Counted from the first letter of the stretch, positions 1 through 8,841 are shown. The stretch: 64,000 bases of DNA from Streptomyces roseochromogenus subsp. oscitans DS 12.976 (GCF_000497445.1 NZ_CM002285.1:6901694-6965693), one strand, 5' to 3'. The notes: generated by a model not told the origin, from the letters alone. Numbers and translations: made by a program.

Positions 1-874
1 GGGCGCGCTGGGCGGGGGAGCCGACGGCGTTGCCCGCGGCGGAGCCGCTGATGACGGGAGTTCGGCGTCTCCCGTCGCCCGGCACTACGAGATCATGGCC
101 GCCCGGCACGGCTTCGAGATGAGCCCGCCCACCGCGCAGATCTTCGGCGACGCGGCCCGCGAGCACATGGAGAAGTACGGCACGACCGAGGCCCAGCTCG
201 CCGCGGTCGCCGCCAAGAACCACCGGCACTCCGCGCACAACCCCAACGCCCAGTTCCGCGACGTGTACGACGTCGCCGGCATCCTCGCCTCCCGTACCGT
301 CCACCGGCCGCTCACCAAGCTCCAGTGCTCGCCGACCTCGGACGGCGCAGCGGCCGTGGTCGTGGTGTCGCAGCGGTTCGCTGCGCGGCGCGGGCTCACC
401 GGTCTCGTGGAGATCGCCGGGCAGGCCATGACCACGGACACCGAGGAGTCCTTCGCGTCCGGCTCCTGCATCGACGTCGTCGGGCAGCCCATGTCCCGGG
501 AAGCGGCCCGGCAGGCGTACGACCGCGCCGGGCTCGGCATCGAGGACGTGGACGTGATCGAGCTGCACGACTGCTTCTCGGTCAACGAACTGCTGACGTA
601 CGAGGCGCTCGGCATGTGCGCGATGGGGGAGTCCGGCAAGCTGGTCGAGTCGGGCGCCACCTCGTACGGCGGCCGCTGGGTGGTGAACCCTTCGGGCGGG
701 CTGATCTCCAAGGGGCATCCGCTGGGCGCGACCGGCCTGGCCCAGACGGCGGAGCTGGTGTGGCAGCTGCGGGGCACGGCGGGGGAGCGGCAGGTGCCGG
801 GCGCGCGCGTGGGACTCGCGCACAACATCGGACTGGGCGGGGCCGCGGTGGTGACGGTGCTGCGCGCGGTCTAG
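1..874 (+). CDS. SCP-x/lipid-transfer-type thiolase, 5' truncated by the window edge
   Basis: This is the C-terminal part of a thiolase of the sterol-carrier-protein-x/lipid-transfer family, which cleaves 3-ketoacyl-CoA in beta-oxidation of branched chains or steroid side chains. The frame is open from base 2, so the true start lies outside the window. Visible family marks are Q-C-S-P-T-S-D-G-A-A-A, the loop H-D-C-F-S-V-N-E, the glycine-rich G-G-L-I-S-K-G-H-P-L-G-A-T-G segment with the catalytic histidine, and the end H-N-I-G-L-G-G-A, which in this family replaces the C-x-G motif of classical thiolases. The MaoC/ADH/SDR operon at 7.9-10.9 kb could act in a related pathway, but the two are not adjacent. 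Substrate is unknown. Confidence 0.9.
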   Translation, partial: GALGGGADGVARGGAADDGSSASPVARHYEIMAARHGFEMSPPTAQIFGDAAREHMEKYGTTEAQLAAVAAKNHRHSAHNPNAQFRDVYDVAGILASRTVHRPLTKLQCSPTSDGAAAVVVVSQRFAARRGLTGLVEIAGQAMTTDTEESFASGSCIDVVGQPMSREAARQAYDRAGLGIEDVDVIELHDCFSVNELLTYEALGMCAMGESGKLVESGATSYGGRWVVNPSGGLISKGHPLGATGLAQTAELVWQLRGTAGERQVPGARVGLAHNIGLGGAAVVTVLRAV

Positions 875-888
875 GTCGTACGGCCTAG
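871..888. repeat. Short inverted repeat at the end of the thiolase gene
   Basis: CTAGG and CCTAG arms are separated by 8 bases that are themselves nearly palindromic. The repeat overlaps the thiolase stop codon. It could be a weak terminator or an operator for the following transporter. No T-run follows. Confidence 0.35.
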
Positions 889-950
889 TACCCGGGGGTC
901 GTGCCAGTGGTCCGAAATGCCGATGCAAGGACCGTAACCGGGTTGAGAAC

Positions 951-2432
951 ATGACACCCATGCTCGAAGCCGCCGGCACCACACCTCACATATCCCGCCG
1001 TACGACCGCGCCCACCTGGCTGGTCGTGGCGCTCGCCTGCGCCGGGCAGTTTCTGGTCGTCCTCGATGTGTCGGTGGTGAACGTCGCCCTGCCGTCCATG
1101 CGGACCGGTCTCGGTCTGACACCGTCCGGTCTGCAGTGGGTGGTGAACGCGTACGCCATCGCCTTCGCCGGGTTCATGCTGCTCGGCGGCCGGGCCGGCG
1201 ACCTGTTCGGGCGCAAGCGGATGTTCCTGGTCGGCCTCGGCCTGTTCACACTGGCCTCGCTGGGCGGCGGCCTCGCCCAGGAGGGCTGGCAGCTGCTGCT
1301 GGCGCGGGCCGTGCAGGGGCTCGGCGCGGCGGTGCTGGCCCCCTCGACGCTGACCCTGCTGACGTCCGCGGTGCCGGAGGGGGCGGCGCGGGCGCGAGCG
1401 ATAGCGACCTGGACCGCGGTCGGCGCCGGTGGCGGAGCCGCCGGCGGACTGGTCGGCGGGGTCCTCGTGGACGCGCTGGACTGGCGCTGGGTACTGCTGA
1501 TCAACGTGCCGGTGGGCGCGCTGGTGCTGGCCGGCTCGGTGGTGTGGCTCGGCGAGAGCCGGGCCGGGGACGGGCGGCGCCTGGACCTGCCGGGCGCGCT
1601 GCTGGTCACAGCGGGCCTCGCGACCCTGGCCTACGGCATCTCGCAGACGGAGGCGGCGGGCTGGACGGCCCCGGACACGCTGCTGCCGCTGCTCGCCGGG
1701 CTGCTGCTGATCGGTCTGTTCCTGCTGGTCGAGGCGCGTACGGCGGCCCCGCTGATGCCGCTCGGCCTGCTCCGGCTGCGCTCGGTCGCGTCGGCGAACG
1801 CGGCGATGTTCCTCTCCGGCTCGGCCATGTTCTGCATGTGGTACTTCATGACGCTCTACGCCCAGAACGTCCTCGGCTACTCGCCCCTGGAGGCCGGTCT
1901 CGCCCTGGTGCCGAGCTCGCTGTCCGTGGTCGTCGGCTCCAAGATGGCGCCGCGCCTGATGCGGACGGCGGGCGCGCGGACCGTGGCGGCGCTGGGCACG
2001 CTGGTGGCCGCGGCCGGATTCGGCTGGCAGTCGACGATGAGCGCGCACGAGGCGTATCTCACCGCGATCATGGTCCCGGGGATCCTGATGATGCTCGGCG
2101 CGGGTCTGGCGGCGACCCCGCTCGCCGCCCTGGCCACGTCGGGGGCGGCGCCGGGCGAGGCCGGTGTGGTGTCGGGGCTGGTCAACACCTCGCGCACGAT
2201 GGGCGGTTCGCTCGGCCTCGCCGTGATGTCGACCGTCGCGGCGGCCGGGACGGGCAGCGGCCACGGCCCCGAGGCGCTGACGGACGGCTACGCGCTGGCC
2301 TTCCGGGCCAGTACGGCGGTGCTGCTGGGCGGGGCCGTGGTGATGCTGCTGTGGCTGCCGCGGCAGAACCCGGCGACGGCGACGGCCGCGGCGCGGGCCG
2401 CCGGAAAGGATTCCGCGACTTCTCGCGGATGA
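951..2432 (+). CDS. MFS transporter, DHA2 (EmrB/QacA-like, 14-TMS) family
   Basis: The 493-residue membrane protein is a proton-driven multidrug exporter of the DHA2 group. After a short polar N-terminus the first helix carries the DHA2 motif L-D-V-S-V-V-N-V-A-L-P. The loop G-R-A-G-D-L-F-G-R-K-R is MFS motif A, and a glycine/alanine-rich motif C segment (G-A-G-G-G-A-A-G-G-L) follows in helix 5. Repeated hydrophobic helices to the end fit 14 segments. The ATG at 951 gives a start right before the first helix; only a weak GAGA precedes it. Substrate cannot be told from sequence. No cognate TetR or MarR gene is adjacent. Confidence 0.93.
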   Translation: MTPMLEAAGTTPHISRRTTAPTWLVVALACAGQFLVVLDVSVVNVALPSMRTGLGLTPSGLQWVVNAYAIAFAGFMLLGGRAGDLFGRKRMFLVGLGLFTLASLGGGLAQEGWQLLLARAVQGLGAAVLAPSTLTLLTSAVPEGAARARAIATWTAVGAGGGAAGGLVGGVLVDALDWRWVLLINVPVGALVLAGSVVWLGESRAGDGRRLDLPGALLVTAGLATLAYGISQTEAAGWTAPDTLLPLLAGLLLIGLFLLVEARTAAPLMPLGLLRLRSVASANAAMFLSGSAMFCMWYFMTLYAQNVLGYSPLEAGLALVPSSLSVVVGSKMAPRLMRTAGARTVAALGTLVAAAGFGWQSTMSAHEAYLTAIMVPGILMMLGAGLAATPLAALATSGAAPGEAGVVSGLVNTSRTMGGSLGLAVMSTVAAAGTGSGHGPEALTDGYALAFRASTAVLLGGAVVMLLWLPRQNPATATAAARAAGKDSATSRG

Positions 2433-2484
2433 GGCAACGGTCCGGGCCGCTCATGGACTCCTTCTGACATCAAGGGAGGTGCCC

Positions 2485-3024
2485 ATGGGGGACGGCAAGC
2501 GGGCTCGGAGCGAGGAGTTCCAGAGCTTCATGGTCGGCCGCTGGCCGCGGCTGATGCGTACGGCATTTCTCCTCACGGGGGAGCAGCACGCCGCCGAGGA
2601 CCTGGTCCAGTCGACGCTGGAGCGGGTCTATGTGTCCTGGCGGAAGGTCGGCGCGGCAGACGAGCCGGAGGCGTATGTACGGCGCGTGATGATCAACCTG
2701 CATGCGCGCAAACACAGAAGAAGGCTCAAGGAGTTCCTGGCTCCGAAGGACGACTCGGGCCTGATGCACGAGGTTGCCGACACCGGGGACCGGATCGCGC
2801 AGGCCGACGACCGCAGGGCGCTGCTCACGGCGCTCGCCCAACTGCCCGTGCGGCAGCGGGAGGCGGTGGTCCTGCGCTACTGGGAGGACCTCACGGAGAC
2901 CCAGGCGGCGGAGGCGATGGGCTGCTCGGTCGGCACGGTGAAGAGCAACGCGGCCAAGGGGATCGCGAAACTCCGGGCCATACCGGCACTGGCCGAGACG
3001 GTGACGCACGGAGGGCGGAAGTGA
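2485..3024 (+). CDS. ECF RNA polymerase sigma factor, SigE family of streptomycetes
   Basis: The 179-residue protein has the two ECF sigma domains. The region 2 segment runs around R-L-M-R-T-A-F-L-L-T-G-E-Q-H-A-A-E-D-L-V-Q (recognition of the -10 element). The region 4 helix-turn-helix runs around L-P-V-R-Q-R-E-A-V-V-L-R-Y-W-E-D-L-T-E-T-Q-A-A (recognition of the -35 element). I chose the ATG at 2485 because GGGAGGT lies just upstream at 2474-2480; a GTG at 2479 would sit inside that ribosome-binding site. The stop overlaps the next gene by one to four bases, so the two are translationally coupled. Such factors are normally held inactive by the protein encoded next. Confidence 0.92.
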   Translation: MGDGKRARSEEFQSFMVGRWPRLMRTAFLLTGEQHAAEDLVQSTLERVYVSWRKVGAADEPEAYVRRVMINLHARKHRRRLKEFLAPKDDSGLMHEVADTGDRIAQADDRRALLTALAQLPVRQREAVVLRYWEDLTETQAAEAMGCSVGTVKSNAAKGIAKLRAIPALAETVTHGGRK

Positions 3025-3815
3025 TGAGCGCGGACCGGGAGACCCATGAGAGGACCGAGATGACACAGACGGACATCGCCCTCCTGCTCGCGGACGCCGC
3101 GGACGAGGTCGAGATCGGTATAGCCCCCGTCGAAGCGGTCATCCGCGGCGGCCGCCGTCGCAGAGCCCGCCGCTGGGCGGTGGCGACGGTCACGGCCCTG
3201 GTGCTGGCGGGGTCGACGGGGGCGACACTGGCGGTCACCGGGCTGCCCGGCCACACCGACGGGCATACGACCGTGGCGACCGGGCCGACCACACCCGAGG
3301 CCCGGCATGTGTCCGTGCCGCAGGTCACGGAGCTGGCGCGCGGGACGGACCACGGCAACAGCTGGCGTGTGGTCGTCTCCGTGTGGGGAGCGCCGCAGGA
3401 CGAGTCGGAGGCGGCCGTGCAGCTGGCCGCGATGCGCAAGTACGGCATCGAGCCGGCCCTGCTTCCCGACCACCGGCACCGGCACCTGGTCGGCATGACC
3501 TCGTACTACTCGGGCCTGTACTACGGCGGCAACCCGCTCAGAACGATCATCTTCGACACGGTCAAGGGGTGGGAGCCCCTGACGGGCACGAGCCTGATGT
3601 CGGGGGCCCTCCCCCTGGGCAAGGCGAATTCCGACGGTCCCGACCGGCTCGTGGTGGGCGCGGTCGCCATCACCGCCCGGCACGTCAAGTGCGGCTGGAA
3701 GGACGGCACCAGCACCGTGGTCCAGCCCCAGGCGGTGGCCGGCTCGCCGGTGGAGTGGTTCGCCTGCGCGGCTCCGGACGGGACGGCCTACCAGAACGCG
3801 GAGGTGATCCAGTAG
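3024..3815 (+). CDS. Membrane-anchored putative anti-sigma/regulatory partner
   Basis: The 263-residue protein has a short cytoplasmic N-terminus, a basic stretch (G-G-R-R-R-R-A-R-R) and a single transmembrane segment at about residues 48-72, followed by a roughly 190-residue outer domain. Its start overlaps the stop of the ECF sigma gene (TGATG; a GTG at 3021 is also possible). This is the arrangement of sigma factor and membrane anti-sigma factor. No zinc-binding HxxxCxxC anti-sigma motif is visible, so the role is inferred from position and topology. The outer domain matches no family I recognise. Confidence 0.75.
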   Translation: MSADRETHERTEMTQTDIALLLADAADEVEIGIAPVEAVIRGGRRRRARRWAVATVTALVLAGSTGATLAVTGLPGHTDGHTTVATGPTTPEARHVSVPQVTELARGTDHGNSWRVVVSVWGAPQDESEAAVQLAAMRKYGIEPALLPDHRHRHLVGMTSYYSGLYYGGNPLRTIIFDTVKGWEPLTGTSLMSGALPLGKANSDGPDRLVVGAVAITARHVKCGWKDGTSTVVQPQAVAGSPVEWFACAAPDGTAYQNAEVIQ

Positions 3816-3828
3816 TAGTGCACGCGAC

Positions 3829-4470
3829 TCAGAGCCACCCCTGCTGCCGGGCCTCCCGTACGGCTTCCGCCCGGTTCCGGGTGCCCGTCTTGCCGATGGC
3901 CGAGGAGAGGTAGTTGCGGACGGTGGACTCGGACAGATGCAGCTTGCCGGCGATGTCGGCGACGGTCGTCCCGTCCACGGAGGCCTTCAGCACATCGCAC
4001 TCACGGGCCGTCAGCGGACTGGGCCCGGCGCTGAGCGCGGCGGCGGCCAGCGCGGGGTCCACGACGGTCTCCCCGGCGAGCACGCGCCGGATCGCCGCGG
4101 CCAGTTCCTCCACGGGCCCGTCCTTGACGAGGAACCCGGCCGCCCCGGCCTCCATGGCCCGGCGCAGATAGCCGGGCCGGCCGAAGGTGGTGAGGATCAG
4201 CACCCGGCAGCCAGGCGCCTGCTCCCGCAACTCGGCCGCCGCGTCCAGCCCGCTGATGCCGGGCAGTTCGATGTCCAGCAGAGCCACGTCCGGCCGGTGC
4301 AGCAGCGCCGCCTCGACGATCGCATCACCGCGGGAGAGCTGGGCGACGACCTCGATGTCGTCCTCCATACCGAGCAGCAGCGCGAGGGCCCCGCGCATCA
4401 TCCCCTGGTCCTCAGCCAGCAGAACCCGGATGCACTTGGCGGGCCGACGGTCCCGGGGCATCTCGTTCAT
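3829..4470 (-). CDS. NarL/DesR-type two-component response regulator
   Basis: The 213-residue protein has an N-terminal receiver domain with acidic pocket E20-D21, phosphoacceptor D66 (A-L-L-D-I-E-L-P-G) and K in F-L-V-K-D-G, and a C-terminal LuxR helix-turn-helix (L-T-A-R-E-C-D-V-L to R-N-Y-L-S-S-A). It is a DNA-binding output for a DesK-like kinase. The likely partner is the kinase gene at 6339-7610, also on the minus strand, but the GH54 gene lies in between on the other strand. A second ATG sits three codons in. It converges with the anti-sigma gene, 13 bp away. Confidence 0.93.
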   Translation of the reverse strand: MNEMPRDRRPAKCIRVLLAEDQGMMRGALALLLGMEDDIEVVAQLSRGDAIVEAALLHRPDVALLDIELPGISGLDAAAELREQAPGCRVLILTTFGRPGYLRRAMEAGAAGFLVKDGPVEELAAAIRRVLAGETVVDPALAAAALSAGPSPLTARECDVLKASVDGTTVADIAGKLHLSESTVRNYLSSAIGKTGTRNRAEAVREARQQGWL

Positions 4471-4700
4471 GGGCTCAGGTTACGGCTATCGGGCCGAGCC
4501 GCCGGTCGCGCCGAGGGTTTTGTGATCATCGTCTGGCTGGTGCCCGAAGAGGCGGTTTCTTGCGGTAGTTGCCCCGTGTTCACCGGCCGCCAGCAAAGAA
4601 TCCGCCTTATTCGGTGCAGCGGGGGTTGACGGCTGCCGACAGCGTGCAAACAATCGCCCCTGCATTTCCGGAACCCCTCTGCAATTTGGCAGTCGAATGG

Positions 4701-4739
4701 GTTCGGTATTTCGATCGAACGTTGTCCGAGATTCCGAAC
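4701..4739 (+). promoter_or_regulatory. Inverted repeats upstream of the arabinofuranosidase gene
   Basis: GTTCG at 4701-4705 is mirrored by CGAAC at 4716-4720, and again as CCGAAC at 4734-4739. Their location just upstream of the TTG start at 4772 fits an operator for a sugar-responsive repressor. This is inferred from symmetry only. Confidence 0.3.
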
Positions 4740-4771
4740 AAGGCCTGCCCCGAGACGAACCGAGGTACACC

Positions 4772-6361
4772 TTGCTCCCCGAAACCCCCCGCCTCCCGCG
4801 GCTTCCGCGGCTCCCTCGCCCCCGGCTTCCGAGAAGCGCCGCCCTGTCCGTGCTCGCCGTCTGTGCCACCCTCGCCGCGCTGCTGCTCGGCGTCGGTGTG
4901 CCCCAGGCCGCCGCCGCGAGTTCGCTGCCCTGTGACGTCTACGCCGCCACGGGCACCCCCTGCGTCGCCGCGCACAGTCTGGTCCGGGCGCTGTACTCCT
5001 CGTACGACGGCTCGCTCTACCAGGTGCAGCGAGCCTCCGACGGGGCCACCGCGAACATCGGCCTGCTGTCCGCCGGCGGATACGCCGACGCGGCCGCCCA
5101 GGACTCCTTCTGTTCCGGCACGACCTGCGTCATCACCAAGATCTACGACCAGTCCTCGCGCCACAACGACCTCACCATCGAGGGCGCGGGCGGCGCCGGC
5201 AAGGCGGATGTCGGGGCGCCCGCCGACGCGCTCCCGGTGACCGTCGGCGGCCGCCAGGTCTACGGCCTGGAGATCTCCGCCGGCATGGGCTACCGGGACG
5301 ACTCCACCTCCGGTGTCGCCACCAACGGCGGTGCCGAGGGGATGTACATGGTGACGTCCGGCACCCATGTCAACGGCGCCTGCTGCTTCGACTACGGCAA
5401 CGCCGAGACCAACAACAAGGACACCGGCAACGGGCACATGGACGCCATCAACTTCGGCACCGAGTGCTGGTTCTCGCCCTGCTACGGACAGGGCCCCTGG
5501 GTGCAGGCCGACCTGGAGAACGGGCTGTTCCAGTCGGATGCCGGATACAGCAAGAACACCTCCAACACCGGCACCGGACCCCTGCCTTTCGTGACGGCGC
5601 TGCTCAAGAACAACGGCCAGAACCATTTCGCGCTGAAATACGGGAATGCGCAATCGGGCGGGCTCACGACCACTTATTCCGGAGGTGAGCCGACCACCAG
5701 TGGGTACTCGCCGATGCACCAGGAGGGCGCGATCGTCCTCGGCACCGGCGGCGACAACAGCAACGGCTCCATCGGCTCCTTCTTCGAGGGCGTCATGACC
5801 TCCGGCATCCCGACCGACGCCGCCGACAACGCCGTTCAGGCGGACATCGTCTCCGTCGGCTACGGCGGCGCGACCGGCAGCACCGGCACGCTGGGCGCCG
5901 GCTCGGAGATCTCACTGCGCGCGACCACCTCCTGCTGCACCAGCGACTACGTCCGCCACCAGAACAACGCCGGCGTCCTCTCCGCCATCACCTCCAGCAG
6001 CTCCGGCCTGGACAAGAACGACGCCACCTGGATCGTCCGCAAGGGGCTCGTCGACAACTCCTGTGTCTCCTTCGAATCGCGCAACTACCCCGGCGACTTC
6101 CTGCGCCACTACAACTTCAAGCTCTACCGGCAGCCCATGGACGGCACCGCCCAGTTCCGGTCCGACGCCACCTTCTGCCCGCAGACCGGCAAGAGCGGCA
6201 GCGGCACCTCGTTCGCCTCGTACAACTACCCGACCAGATACCTGCGCCACTACAACTACAACCTGTACATAGCGAGCGACGGCGGCTCCAACGACTTCGA
6301 CAGCAGCACGTCCTGGACCGACGACGTCAGCTGGGCGGTCAGCTCGCCCTGGGCGCCGTAG
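4772..6361 (+). CDS. abfB: Secreted alpha-L-arabinofuranosidase, GH54 catalytic domain plus CBM42
   Basis: The enzyme releases arabinose side chains from arabinan and arabinoxylan outside the cell. After an arginine-rich start and hydrophobic core ending in V-P-Q-A-A-A-A (signal peptide), residues about 45-370 match the AbfB/GH54 catalytic domain (C-D-V-Y-A-A-T-G-T-P-C, I-Y-D-Q-S, N-F-G-T-E-C-W-F). E231 in that last motif and D328 in G-G-D-N-S are the candidate nucleophile and acid/base. Residues about 375-529 form a CBM42 arabinose-binding trefoil with repeated Y-x-R-H and L-R-H-Y-N motifs. I prefer the TTG at 4772 (GAGG upstream) over the ATG at 4697, which has no ribosome-binding site and would place inverted repeats inside the gene. 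The 3' end overlaps the kinase gene by 23 bp tail to tail. Confidence 0.9.
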   Translation: MLPETPRLPRLPRLPRPRLPRSAALSVLAVCATLAALLLGVGVPQAAAASSLPCDVYAATGTPCVAAHSLVRALYSSYDGSLYQVQRASDGATANIGLLSAGGYADAAAQDSFCSGTTCVITKIYDQSSRHNDLTIEGAGGAGKADVGAPADALPVTVGGRQVYGLEISAGMGYRDDSTSGVATNGGAEGMYMVTSGTHVNGACCFDYGNAETNNKDTGNGHMDAINFGTECWFSPCYGQGPWVQADLENGLFQSDAGYSKNTSNTGTGPLPFVTALLKNNGQNHFALKYGNAQSGGLTTTYSGGEPTTSGYSPMHQEGAIVLGTGGDNSNGSIGSFFEGVMTSGIPTDAADNAVQADIVSVGYGGATGSTGTLGAGSEISLRATTSCCTSDYVRHQNNAGVLSAITSSSSGLDKNDATWIVRKGLVDNSCVSFESRNYPGDFLRHYNFKLYRQPMDGTAQFRSDATFCPQTGKSGSGTSFASYNYPTRYLRHYNYNLYIASDGGSNDFDSSTSWTDDVSWAVSSPWAP

Positions 6362-7610
6362 CCGCCGCGTCCGCGAACTCCGCCGACTGCACCGGGAGTT
6401 CGGCGTGCACCGTGAAACCGCCGCGTGGCGACGGGCCGGCTGTCAGCGAGCCGCCCGCCGCCGCGAGGCGCTCGGTCAGCCCCTTCAGGCCCGTGCCGCC
6501 GATCCCCGGCTGCGCCCGGGTGACGGGCGTGCCGCTGCCGTCGTCGGTGACGGTCAGCCGGACCTGCTCGGTGCCGCTGTCCACGGTGATCTCACAGCGG
6601 CTCGCGTCACTGTGCCGGACCACGTTGGTGACCGCCTCGCGCACCACCCAGCCGAGCAGCGCTTCGGTCTGCGGTTCCAGCGGCGTACCGGACTGCCGTA
6701 CCACCGGCTCCACGCTCGCCGCGGACAGCGCCGAGCGGGCCCGGGTCAGCTCGGTGGCGAGGCTGCCCTCCCGGTAGCCGGTCACCGCCTCCCGGATCTC
6801 GGTGAGCGCCTGCCGGCCCACCGACTCGATGTCCGTGATCTGGCCCAGCGCCGCGTCCATGTCGCGCACGGCCAGTCGCCGGGCCGCCTCCGACTTCACC
6901 ACGATCACCGACAGCGTGTGCCCCAGCAGGTCGTGCAGATCCCGCGAGAAACGCAGCCGCTCCTTCTCCACCGCGCGCCGGGCCAGCTCCTCGCGGGCGG
7001 CGCGCAGCTCCCGTACGGCCTCGGACAGACCGAGGATCGCGGCGGTCACCATGCTGGAGAGGAAGGTGCCATAGGCGATGTTCACCGCGTCTCCGCCGTC
7101 GCGGACGGCGGAGATCGCACCCGCGTACGCGGCCAGCAGCAGACCCGTACGGCCCAGCCACGGGCCGCGCAGCACCGCGCCCGTCGCGAGCCCCAGCAGC
7201 GGGAAGAAGAACAGCCAGCTGCCGCCGTAACCGAGGGCCAGACCCGTGGTCACCAGGCCCATCAGCCCCAGTGCCACCCGGGTGGAGACCGCCTCGCGCT
7301 CGGCCCGGTCGAAGGAGCGGAACGTGACGTAGACATACAGGGAGTTGAAGGCGAGCAGGCCCAGGCCGCCGATCCATGGGTTCGGGGTCTTGCCCTGCAG
7401 GAGGTCGAACAGGGCCCCCATCCCCATCAGCAGCCAGGGCAGCAGGGCGAAGCCGGTGGGCGGCGGGCCCGGATGGTCGACGTCCGGGTTCCCGCCCCGC
7501 TTCCTGGCGGCCCGTTGCGCGGCCTTGAAGCGCTCGTGCTCCGCCTTCCACTGGAGCCGTGCCGTCTGCCAGGCCCGCGCCTGGCTCCGCAGTCTGTGCC
7601 ACACCGTCAT
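6339..7610 (-). CDS. DesK-like sensor histidine kinase (HisKA_3 family)
   Basis: The 423-residue protein has about five transmembrane helices between residues 55 and 190, a coiled linker (L-R-A-A-R-E-E-L-A-R-R-A-V-E-K-E-R), the phosphoacceptor H226 in R-D-L-H-D-L-L-G-H, and a C-terminal ATPase domain (R-E-A-V-T-N-V-V-R-H-S as N box, D-D-G-S-G as G1, G-G-T-G-L-K-G-L as G2). It autophosphorylates and passes phosphate to a NarL-type regulator, probably the one at 3829-4470. The ATG at 7610 has GGGGA 8 nt upstream and is preferred over a GTG at 7646. The signal sensed is unknown. Confidence 0.92.
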   Translation of the reverse strand: MTVWHRLRSQARAWQTARLQWKAEHERFKAAQRAARKRGGNPDVDHPGPPPTGFALLPWLLMGMGALFDLLQGKTPNPWIGGLGLLAFNSLYVYVTFRSFDRAEREAVSTRVALGLMGLVTTGLALGYGGSWLFFFPLLGLATGAVLRGPWLGRTGLLLAAYAGAISAVRDGGDAVNIAYGTFLSSMVTAAILGLSEAVRELRAAREELARRAVEKERLRFSRDLHDLLGHTLSVIVVKSEAARRLAVRDMDAALGQITDIESVGRQALTEIREAVTGYREGSLATELTRARSALSAASVEPVVRQSGTPLEPQTEALLGWVVREAVTNVVRHSDASRCEITVDSGTEQVRLTVTDDGSGTPVTRAQPGIGGTGLKGLTERLAAAGGSLTAGPSPRGGFTVHAELPVQSAEFADAAATAPRAS

Positions 7611-7801
7611 ATCCGTGATCCCCCGATCAGCTGGTCCCCGCCGCACGGCGGTACGACAGCACAGCGTACGAACCGAACGGTTCCAGCCGTGCCATCAGCA
7701 CGATGATGGCACCCGCGTCCGGCTCCGGGCAGATGCGCATGTACGCACTCGGGCAGTACAAATGTCACTGCCGTCACCTACCTGACACCCCGTCAGGAGC
7801 C

Positions 7802-7830
7802 TTCACAACTGAGGAGCGCTGGGCTATACC
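7802..7830 (+). promoter_or_regulatory. Probable promoter of the MaoC-ADH-SDR operon
   Basis: TTCACA at 7802-7807 and TATACC at 7825-7830 are spaced by 17 bp, resembling a -35/-10 pair of the principal sigma factor. Transcription would begin near 7837, just before the KstR-like operator. Confidence 0.4.
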
Positions 7831-7843
7831 TAGGGCGCTGGAC

Positions 7844-7857
7844 TGGAACGCGTTCTA
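7844..7857 (+). promoter_or_regulatory. KstR-like TetR operator
   Basis: The sequence TGGAACGCGTTCTA fits the pattern TnnAACnnGTTnnA known for KstR, the TetR-family repressor of steroid degradation in mycobacteria and rhodococci. It has a perfect GAACGCGTTC core and sits at the start of the inferred transcript, 80 bp before the MaoC gene. It implies repression relieved by an acyl-CoA or steroid-CoA intermediate. No tetR gene is in the window, so the regulator must be encoded elsewhere. Confidence 0.5.
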
Positions 7858-7936
7858 GATCCGCCCCAAGGACGACCTCGGTGCGGCCGACGGTGCGGAC
7901 GGCCGTGCCGGGGTCTTGAACCGCCACAGGAGCCGT

Positions 7937-8812
7937 ATGCCCATCGACGCAGCCAAAGCCCTCGCGGCCGAGCCCCGTACCGGGGACATCTCCTGGACCA
8001 CGAAGGACGTCCAGCTCTACCACCTCGGCATCGGCGCGGCCGCGAATCCCGACAGACACAGCCCCGCCACGGACCCCGACGAACTGCGCTACACCCTGGA
8101 GTCCCGGCTCCACGTCCTGCCGAGCTTCGCCACCGTCGCGGGCTCCGGCGCGCCCGGCGTGATCAGCGGGCTGTCCCTGCCCGGTGTGGAGGTCGAACTC
8201 GCCAAGGTCCTGCACGGCGGGCAGACGCTGGAGATCCACCGGCCCATCCCGGCCGAGGGCACTGCGAGAGCGACCAACCGGCTCGCCGCCGTCTACGACA
8301 AGGGCACGGCCGCCATCCTGGTCCTGCGCACCGAGGTCGCCGACGACGACGGCCCGCTGTGGACCAGCGACGCCCAGATCTTCGTACGAGGGGAAGGCGG
8401 ATGGGGCGGAGAGCGCGGTCCTTCCATGCGTCTGGAACCGCCCGTCGGTGAGCCCGACCGGACGGTCGAGCGGCCCATCCGCCCCGACCAGGCCCTCCTC
8501 TACCGCCTCTCCGGCGACTGGAACCCGCTGCACGCCGATCCCGAATTCGCGGAGCGTGCCGGCTTCGACAAGCCGATCCTGCACGGGCTGTGCACCTACG
8601 GCATCACGCTCAAGGCGGTCGTGGACACCCTGCTCGGCGGGGACGTGAGCCGGGTGCGGTCGTACACCACCCGGTTCGCCGGAGTCGTGTTCCCGGGGGA
8701 GACCCTGCGCATCCGCATGTGGCAGGGGGAGGGGGGCGTCCGGGTGGCCGTGAGCGCCGTCGAGAGGGGCGACGCGCCGGTCCTCGCCGACACCGTCGTA
8801 CAGCACTCCTAA
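7937..8812 (+). CDS. MaoC-like enoyl-CoA hydratase 2 (double hotdog)
   Basis: The 291-residue protein resembles the hydratase-2 part of peroxisomal multifunctional enzyme 2, which adds water to 2-trans-enoyl-CoA to give (3R)-hydroxyacyl-CoA. An N-terminal degenerate hotdog (about residues 20-150) is followed by the active hotdog with the signature Y-R-L-S-G-D-W-N-P-L-H-A-D-P and H-G-L-C-T-Y-G. The D and H of that signature are the catalytic pair. I chose the ATG at 7937 with GGAG 4 nt upstream over a TTG at 7916. It is the first gene of a three-gene operon with an alcohol dehydrogenase and an SDR, probably the hydration and oxidation steps of one beta-oxidation route. Confidence 0.92.
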   Translation: MPIDAAKALAAEPRTGDISWTTKDVQLYHLGIGAAANPDRHSPATDPDELRYTLESRLHVLPSFATVAGSGAPGVISGLSLPGVEVELAKVLHGGQTLEIHRPIPAEGTARATNRLAAVYDKGTAAILVLRTEVADDDGPLWTSDAQIFVRGEGGWGGERGPSMRLEPPVGEPDRTVERPIRPDQALLYRLSGDWNPLHADPEFAERAGFDKPILHGLCTYGITLKAVVDTLLGGDVSRVRSYTTRFAGVVFPGETLRIRMWQGEGGVRVAVSAVERGDAPVLADTVVQHS

Positions 8813-8841
8813 GAACCTGTCCTTCCGAGGGGAGCCGCACC

